Source: Ahrensia sp.
GTDB taxonomy: Bacteria; Pseudomonadota; Alphaproteobacteria; Rhizobiales; Rhizobiaceae
Reading direction: 5' to 3'
Length of the DNA stretch: 48,623 nt
Assembly (NCBI GenBank): GCA_002706335.1
Contig: PAKZ01000018.1
Coordinates: 1-48,623, forward strand
Part shown: piece by piece, positions 43,665-48,623 of the stretch
Numbering within the stretch: position 1 is the stretch's first letter
Layout of the letters: each line of letters starts with the position of its first letter
Program-made: the position numbers and the translations under genes
The notes under the pieces: generated by a model
Told to the model about the DNA's origin: nothing
Seen by the model: only the letters and a program-made list of their open reading frames with translations
The model's database searches: none

Positions 43665-44587
43665 GCGTTTTCCTCCACCAGGGAGACGAAGATGTCTTCA
43701 AGCGAGCTTTGGCGCGTGTCGACGTCGGAAAAGCGGATGCCTTCATCGGCGAGTGTCGTCAGCAGCCGGGTAAGGCCGGTGCGTTCGCTGGTCGTCATGA
43801 AGGAATAGGTCAGTCGCTTTCCATCGTCGGACAGCGCCAGATTGTAGTCCGAGACGCTTTGCGGGATCGCGTCGAGCGGTTCGCCGAGGGTGAGCGTGAT
43901 TTCCTTCTTGCCGAGCTTGCGCATCAATTCGGCCTTTTCCTCGACGATGATGATCTCGCCCTTGTTGATGACCGCGATGCGGTCGGCCATCTCCTCGGCT
44001 TCCTCGATGTAGTGGGTCGTCAGAATGATGGTCACGCCGCTCTCGCGGAGCTTGCGCACCGTGTTCCACATGTCCTTGCGCAAGCTGACATCGACGCCGG
44101 CCGACGGCTCGTCGAGGAACAGGATGTCGGGCTCATGCGCCAGCGCCTTGGCGATCAGAAGCCGGCGCTTCATGCCGCCGGACAAGGTGCCGACCTTCTC
44201 GTTGCGCTTTTCCCAAAGCGACAGTTCCTTGAGCACCCATTCGATGTGCTCGGGTTTCGGCCGCTTGCCGAAGAGGCCGCGAGAATAGGTGACGGTGGCA
44301 TGGACCGTTTCGAACTGGTCGGTCGTCAGTTCCTGGGGCACGAGACCGATGCGCGCACGCGTCTTGCGGTAGTCGCGCACGATATCGTCGCCCTCGACCG
44401 TCACGGTTCCGGATGTCGCCTGGCTGATGCCGCAGATGATAGAGATCATGGTCGTCTTGCCGGCGCCATTCGGGCCGAGCAATGCGATGATCTCGCCCTT
44501 TTCGATGGTCATCGAGACGCCCTTGAGCGCCTGGAAGCCGCCATCATAGGTCTTGGCGAGATTGTCGATGGAAATGAGGGATGTCAT
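43661..44587 (-). CDS. ABC transporter ATP-binding protein
   Basis: The 308-residue ATPase has Walker [14 protein letters not shown], signature [16 protein letters not shown], Walker [14 protein letters not shown] and the switch His in [13 protein letters not shown]-terminal extension (about 230-308) is typical of DrrA/NodI-type ABC-2 exporters. The start at 44587 ([16 protein letters not shown]) is family-like; the frame to 44743 is not. It drives the adjacent permease. It is divergent from the arylamine acetyltransferase gene. Confidence 0.95.
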   Translation of the reverse strand: MTSLISIDNLAKTYDGGFQALKGVSMTIEKGEIIALLGPNGAGKTTMISIICGISQATSGTVTVEGDDIVRDYRKTRARIGLVPQELTTDQFETVHATVTYSRGLFGKRPKPEHIEWVLKELSLWEKRNEKVGTLSGGMKRRLLIAKALAHEPDILFLDEPSAGVDVSLRKDMWNTVRKLRESGVTIILTTHYIEEAEEMADRIAVINKGEIIIVEEKAELMRKLGKKEITLTLGEPLDAIPQSVSDYNLALSDDGKRLTYSFMTTSERTGLTRLLTTLADEGIRFSDVDTRQSSLEDIFVSLVEENA

Positions 44588-44741
44588 GAGATGAGGGGCC
44601 GGTTGTCGGTGAGACGGCTTACATAGGGCCATCGCCAATCGATTTAAACCGCAGGCGTGCGATCGCCTCGTAGACTGCTGACAATTGCAACGCCGGCCGG
44701 AAGCCGGCAAAGAACGGATATGACCGTCACTCGGGGGAAAC

Positions 44742-45563
44742 ATGGATTTTGACCGCTACTATCGACGCCTCGGCATCGACCGCCCGTCGTCCGATATCGC
44801 CGGCCTGCGCCGCCTCCAGTCGGCGCAGATGGATGCTGTGACTTTCGAGAACATAGACCCGCTGCTCGGCATCGTGCCGGACGTGTCTCTGGAAGGCATT
44901 TTCGACAAGATCGTCGGCCGTGGTCGTGGCGGCTACTGTTTCGAGCTGAACACGCTTTTCGGCACGGCTCTCAAGGACGCGGGTTTCGAGGCGCGCCGCA
45001 TCATGGCGCGGGTCCGCAACGGCGCCCCGCAGGGCGCCAATCGCAGCCATCTCGCCTGGATTGTCACTCTCGACGGAGATGAGTGGCTGGCCGATACCGG
45101 TTTCGGCGGTTCGGGGACCTCGATCCCGCTGCCGCTCGCGTCGCGGGAGGTGCAGCCGGCGCCGACCGGCCGCTACCGCTTCACCGAGGACGCCGCGGCG
45201 GGCGAACTGGTTCTGGAGCGCGAAACGCCAGACGGCTGGTATTCGCTGTTCGGCTTCGACCGTGTGCCGGTGCGCGATGCCGATATCGAGGCGGCCAATT
45301 TCGTCACCGCGCGCTGGGAGAAAGCGCCATTCCCCTCCAATCTGATGCTGAGCCGCCATACCGGGGAGGGCCGCATCAGCATGCTCAACACGGCGCTGCG
45401 CATCGAAAGCGGCGATGGCGTGACGAAACGGACGATCGGTTCGCCCCAGGAGATGCAGGCGGTGCTAGCCGGGGATTTCGCGCTGCCGGTCGATGCATCG
45501 CTCGCGGCGGAGATCTGGCGGCGGCTAGAAGACTGCGGCCGCGTCGAACGGCTTGCCGGTTAA
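44742..45563 (+). CDS. nat: Arylamine N-acetyltransferase
   Basis: The 273-residue enzyme transfers acetyl from acetyl-CoA to arylamines or hydrazines. The Cys-His-Asp triad is present: Cys66 in RGGYCFELN, His103 in SHLAWIV and Asp118 in ADTGFGG. The N-terminal [18 protein letters not shown] also fits. A GGGGGAAAC lies before the ATG. The natural substrate is not evident. It is divergent from the ABC exporter, a pairing that could suggest detoxification. Confidence 0.95.
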   Translation: MDFDRYYRRLGIDRPSSDIAGLRRLQSAQMDAVTFENIDPLLGIVPDVSLEGIFDKIVGRGRGGYCFELNTLFGTALKDAGFEARRIMARVRNGAPQGANRSHLAWIVTLDGDEWLADTGFGGSGTSIPLPLASREVQPAPTGRYRFTEDAAAGELVLERETPDGWYSLFGFDRVPVRDADIEAANFVTARWEKAPFPSNLMLSRHTGEGRISMLNTALRIESGDGVTKRTIGSPQEMQAVLAGDFALPVDASLAAEIWRRLEDCGRVERLAG

Positions 45564-45648
45564 GCTTGCCGGTTGAACCGGCCGACTTCGCTCCATAGGT
45601 GATACGGGCGCAGGCAGACTGGTTCGCCTGTGATTCAGGTGGCACTCC

Positions 45649-46650
45649 ATGATCCCGATTTCCGTCCTCGACCTTTCCCCGATCCCCGAAGGCTTCAGCG
45701 CCGCCGATGCGCTCGCCAATACGCTGGATCTCGCCCGCCATGCGGAGGATTGGGGTTACCGGCGCTTCTGGCTGGCCGAACATCACAATTCGCCAGGCAT
45801 CGCCAGCGCGGCGACCTCCGTCCTGATCGGCCATGTCGCCGGCGGAACGAAGACGATTCGCGTCGGCGCCGGCGGCGTCATGCTGCCCAACCATGCCCCC
45901 TTGGTGATCGCCGAGCAGTTCGGCACGCTGGCGACGCTTTATCCCGACCGCATCGATCTCGGTCTCGGCCGGGCCCCCGGAACCGACATGGCGACGGCGC
46001 GCGCGCTGCGCCGCGGGCTTGACCAGCATGACGGGTTTCCCAACGATGTTGTCGAACTGCTCGGCTATTTCGGGGACGAGCCGGAGGAGGGCGCGCGGGT
46101 CCGCGCCATTCCCGGCGTCGGAACGCATGTGCCGGTCTGGATCCTCGGATCGAGCCTCTATGGCGCGCAGCTCGCCGCCCATCTCGGCCTGCCTTACGCT
46201 TTCGCCTCGCATTTTGCGCCGGGCGCGCTGGAACAGGCCGTCGAGATCTACCGCCGGACCTTCCGCCCGTCGCCTTGGCTCGACAAGCCGTATTTCATGC
46301 TGGCGGTGAATGTCTTCGCCGCGCCGACGGACGAGGAGGGGCGCTATTTGCGCACCACGATGCAGCTGGGTTTCGCGCGGCTGAGAACCGGGATGCCGGG
46401 CCAGTTGCCCCGCCCGGTCGACGACCTCGACGCCCATATTTCGCCGGAAATCCGGCCGATGGTCGACGAGGCGTTGCGCATCTCGGCAGTCGGTTCGCCC
46501 GACAGCGTGCGGGCAACGCTCAACGATTTCATCGCGCGATACGAACCGGACGAAGTGATGCTGACCGGCCAGATTCACGATCATGCGGCACGGTTGCGCT
46601 CCTTCGAGATCGCCGCGGAGGTGCTCGGAGCACTGCCGGTGAAAGCTTGA
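45649..46650 (+). CDS. LLM-class flavin-dependent oxidoreductase (luciferase-like)
   Basis: The 333-residue protein matches the bacterial luciferase-like monooxygenase family of the MsnO8/YhbW type: [20 protein letters not shown] near the start, [40 protein letters not shown] and [13 protein letters not shown]. It uses reduced FMN or F420. Substrate is unknown. The gap after the acetyltransferase gene is 85 nt, so the two may be co-transcribed. Confidence 0.93.
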   Translation: MIPISVLDLSPIPEGFSAADALANTLDLARHAEDWGYRRFWLAEHHNSPGIASAATSVLIGHVAGGTKTIRVGAGGVMLPNHAPLVIAEQFGTLATLYPDRIDLGLGRAPGTDMATARALRRGLDQHDGFPNDVVELLGYFGDEPEEGARVRAIPGVGTHVPVWILGSSLYGAQLAAHLGLPYAFASHFAPGALEQAVEIYRRTFRPSPWLDKPYFMLAVNVFAAPTDEEGRYLRTTMQLGFARLRTGMPGQLPRPVDDLDAHISPEIRPMVDEALRISAVGSPDSVRATLNDFIARYEPDEVMLTGQIHDHAARLRSFEIAAEVLGALPVKA

Positions 46651-46720
46651 CCCGGGTCAATTCCCATCGGTGCGCGACGGTGCTACTGATTTTCTTCAAC
46701 CACTGACCAAGGCGGACAAA

Positions 46721-46942
46721 ATGGCGTTCGAAGGACTGATCACGCGGCTTAACCTGCTGTTCAACGAGATGGAAAACCAGCCGGAGGACAACCATGAGCT
46801 GCTCGAACAGATCCATATGGAACTGATGCAGATGAAGGCGACGGGCCAGCCCGTGCCGCAGGATCTGGTCGAGCTGGAAGAACGCCTGACCGCCGAATTC
46901 GAAAAGCGCGGCCGCACGCCTCCGCCCGCATCAAACGCTTAA
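46721..46942 (+). CDS. Small helical protein, 73 residues
   Basis: The protein begins MAFEGLITRLNLLFNEMENQ and continues as a second helix (NHELLEQIHMELMQMK) and a third (DLVELEERLTAEFEKRG), ending in a Pro-rich tail. It is acidic, soluble and likely a helical bundle or coiled coil. AAGGCGG lies before the ATG. I do not recognise a family. It is 25 nt before the PGM1-related ligase gene and probably co-transcribed with it, so it might be a substrate, carrier or adaptor for the ligase. Confidence 0.75.
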   Translation: MAFEGLITRLNLLFNEMENQPEDNHELLEQIHMELMQMKATGQPVPQDLVELEERLTAEFEKRGRTPPPASNA

Positions 46943-46967
46943 GCACCGGCGGGAGGGGTCGGGAGGC

Positions 46968-48482
46968 ATGACGGAGGCGTTCACCGAGCCCGGCGACATC
47001 GAGGCTTTCGGCCGCCTCCAGGAAAGGCTTGGCGATATCTATCGCGACGTCTTTCCCGACCCGCTCATGCCGCGCACGGTGCTGATCGTCCCGAGCCTGT
47101 CTCTCGACCCGGAAGTGCTCGCCCGCATCGACGGCGTGCGCCATTACGAGGAGCGCATGCTGTGCCTGCTGCTCCTTCTGCGCATGCCGGAAACGCGCGT
47201 CATCTATGTCACCAGCGGACCGATCGACGAGGCGACGATCGACTATTACCTGCATCTCCTCGAAGGCGTCCCGCATCGCCATGCCCGCGAGCGGCTGACA
47301 TTGCTGAACTGCCAGGACATGTCGGATCGGGCGCTGACCGCGAAGATACTCGAACGGCCGCGGCTGATGAAGCGCATCGCCGACGCGATCGGCGACAAGT
47401 CGGCGTCGCACATGGTCTGCTACACGGTTTCGGAGATCGAACGGCGGCTGGCGCTCGAACTCGACCTGCCCATCTATGGCTGCGATCCGAAGCTCCTGCC
47501 GCACGGCTCCAAGAGTGGCGGCCGCAAGATCTTCCGCGAGGCGGGCGTCCTGATGCCCGACGGCTTCGAGGATCTGGAAAGCGAGAAGGACATCATCGAC
47601 TCGCTCGTCGAATTGAAGCGGCGCGATCCGCAATTGCGCCGCGCCGTCGTCAAATACGATGAGGGTTTCTCGGGCGAGGGCAACGCCACCTTCGATTTCG
47701 AAGGCTGCCCCGAAACCGGTCTGGAGGCATGGATCGCCGCGCATCTGCCGCAGATGGACTTCGGCGCGCACGATCTCGACTGGGATATCTATCGCGGGAA
47801 ATTCGCCGAGATGGGCGGCATCGTCGAAGCTTTTGTCGATGGCGAAAACAAGCGTTCGCCCTCGGCGCAGTTCCGTATCGATCCGGCCGGTCATGTCGAG
47901 GCGATCTCGACCCATGACCAGGTTCTGGGCGGCCTGACCGACCAGGAGTTTCTCGGCGCGCTGTTCCCCGCCGATGAAGCCTATCGGCTCGAGGTGCAAG
48001 CCGAGGGGATGAAGGCCGCGAAGGCGCTGGCCTCAAAGGGCGTTTTGGGGCGGTTCGCCGGCGATTTCATCTCCGTGCCCGAAGAGACGGGCTGGAAGCA
48101 CTACGCCATCGAGATCAATCTGAGGAAGGGCGGCACGACGCATCCCTTCATCATGCTGCAATATCTGACCGACGGGATCTACGATTCCGCCACCGGCCTG
48201 TTCAACACGCCGCAGGGCGAGCAGCGCTGCTATTACGCCACGGACAATCTCGCCTCCGATGGTTATCGCGGATTGTTGCCGGAGGATCTGATCGACATCG
48301 CGGTGCGCAACGGCATCCATTTCCATGGCGCGACGCAGACCGGTGTCGTGTTCCACCTGATCGGCGCCCTGTCGGAGTTCGGAAAGCTCGGCGCGGTCTG
48401 TGTCGGCCGCAGCAGGCAAGACGCGGAAGAACTCTACCGCGCCATGGTCGCTATTCTCGACCGCGAGTGCGCCCACCGCTAG
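46968..48482 (+). CDS. ATP-grasp ligase, PGM1-related
   Basis: The 504-residue protein has an N-terminal Rossmann-like region (TVLIVPSLSLDPEVLARIDG, then VIYVTSGPIDEATIDYYLHL). The ATP-grasp domain follows: HGSKSGGRKIFREAGV (179-194), AVVKYDEGFSGEGNA with Lys229, and the metal-binding EINLRKGGTTHPF (382-394). A C-terminal domain (about 400-504) is added. It resembles ligases grouped with pheganomycin peptide ligase PGM1, which joins a carboxylate to a peptide amine. The product in this organism is unknown. No other biosynthetic gene is adjacent except the small helical protein. Confidence 0.85.
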   Translation: MTEAFTEPGDIEAFGRLQERLGDIYRDVFPDPLMPRTVLIVPSLSLDPEVLARIDGVRHYEERMLCLLLLLRMPETRVIYVTSGPIDEATIDYYLHLLEGVPHRHARERLTLLNCQDMSDRALTAKILERPRLMKRIADAIGDKSASHMVCYTVSEIERRLALELDLPIYGCDPKLLPHGSKSGGRKIFREAGVLMPDGFEDLESEKDIIDSLVELKRRDPQLRRAVVKYDEGFSGEGNATFDFEGCPETGLEAWIAAHLPQMDFGAHDLDWDIYRGKFAEMGGIVEAFVDGENKRSPSAQFRIDPAGHVEAISTHDQVLGGLTDQEFLGALFPADEAYRLEVQAEGMKAAKALASKGVLGRFAGDFISVPEETGWKHYAIEINLRKGGTTHPFIMLQYLTDGIYDSATGLFNTPQGEQRCYYATDNLASDGYRGLLPEDLIDIAVRNGIHFHGATQTGVVFHLIGALSEFGKLGAVCVGRSRQDAEELYRAMVAILDRECAHR

Positions 48483-48553
48483 AGCCTTTCAGGGTCAGAT
48501 GGAAGCATTCTGCCGGAGCAGGTATGCCCCGAGATCGAGGGATCTGGCGCGGG

Positions 48554-48621
48554 CCGTGCCGGGGCACGGTCAAGCCGGAGCCCGAAGGCATCGGGGCAAA
48601 CATGCCCGGCCCTTCGGGTTT
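48554..48621 (+). terminator. Hairpins downstream of the ligase gene
   Basis: Two structures follow the stop at 48482. CCGTGCC and GGCACGG (48554-48560 and 48563-48569) pair in a tight stem. CCCGAAGG (48581-48588) pairs with CCTTCGGG (48611-48618) around an inner GGGCA/TGCCC stem, followed by TTT. The second may act as the terminator of the ligase transcript. The rest of 48483-48553 shows no gene. Confidence 0.5.
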
Positions 48622-48623
48622 CC

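Noticed and set aside
1-48623. CRISPR arrays, tRNA/rRNA genes, insertion sequences, prophage
   Set aside because: I saw no regularly spaced repeats, no cloverleaf or rRNA signatures, and no transposase, integrase or phage structural gene.

Overview
The window is a high-GC chromosomal segment from an alphaproteobacterium, most likely of the order Hyphomicrobiales (Rhizobiales). The evidence is the gene neighbourhoods (glyQ/glyS with sppA and lemA; dnaJ-fabI-phosphatase-aroC-ribB; pdxH divergent from an RT0821-type lipoprotein; xseB beside a histone-deacetylase-like hydrolase; tlyA overlapping a TrmA/RlmD-type methyltransferase), the codon composition, and alphaproteobacterial-style regulatory motifs. 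The genus cannot be settled from the sequence. I see no rRNA, tRNA, CRISPR array, insertion sequence or phage gene.

Layout. 1-662 is gene-poor and rich in palindromes. It contains a candidate small RNA or attenuator (about 248-336) and two copies of a C/G-rich palindromic repeat. 663-14464 is a minus-strand housekeeping backbone (sppA, small membrane protein, glyQ, lemA, DUF2207, glyS). It is interrupted by accessory genes, so glyQ and glyS lie about 8.3 kb apart. The notable insert, 6897-10271, is a plus-strand cluster: a receiver-like protein lacking the phosphoacceptor Asp, a membrane-anchored unknown protein, a tiny ORF, an exported subtilisin-like protein without the catalytic Asp/His region, and a membrane-anchored protein with two Trypco2-like domains. 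A 17-bp perfect palindrome lies in front of it. This is the best candidate for an undescribed system, possibly related to conflict or protease-regulated signalling.

12309-18026 holds a Cys-rich exported protein, a stress-type flavin-binding protein with a possible EcfG-type promoter, an acyl-CoA dehydrogenase with an enoyl-CoA hydratase behind a possible LiuR-type operator, and a MarC-type membrane protein. 18059-22243 is a TRAP transporter operon (dctP-dctQ-dctM) ending in a sugar-acid dehydratase of the mandelate racemase superfamily. 22663-35729 is a long minus-strand run: RNA methyltransferases, an endonuclease V-like protein, pirin, xseB, a deacetylase-like hydrolase, riboflavin and chorismate enzymes, FabI, a DnaJ-like chaperone and a lipoprotein.

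35781-40915 (plus) begins with pdxH and then carries a compact signalling operon: a single-domain response regulator, an exported SUOX-fold protein without cysteines, a hybrid histidine kinase with receiver and Hpt domains, and a receiver/HD-GYP c-di-GMP phosphodiesterase. The last three genes are tightly linked, two of the junctions being ATGA overlaps. This suggests a periplasmic signal relayed to c-di-GMP turnover. 40918-44587 (minus) holds an APC-type transporter, a sirtuin and an ABC-2 exporter. 44742-48482 (plus) holds an arylamine N-acetyltransferase, a luciferase-like monooxygenase, a small helical protein and a PGM1-related ATP-grasp ligase.
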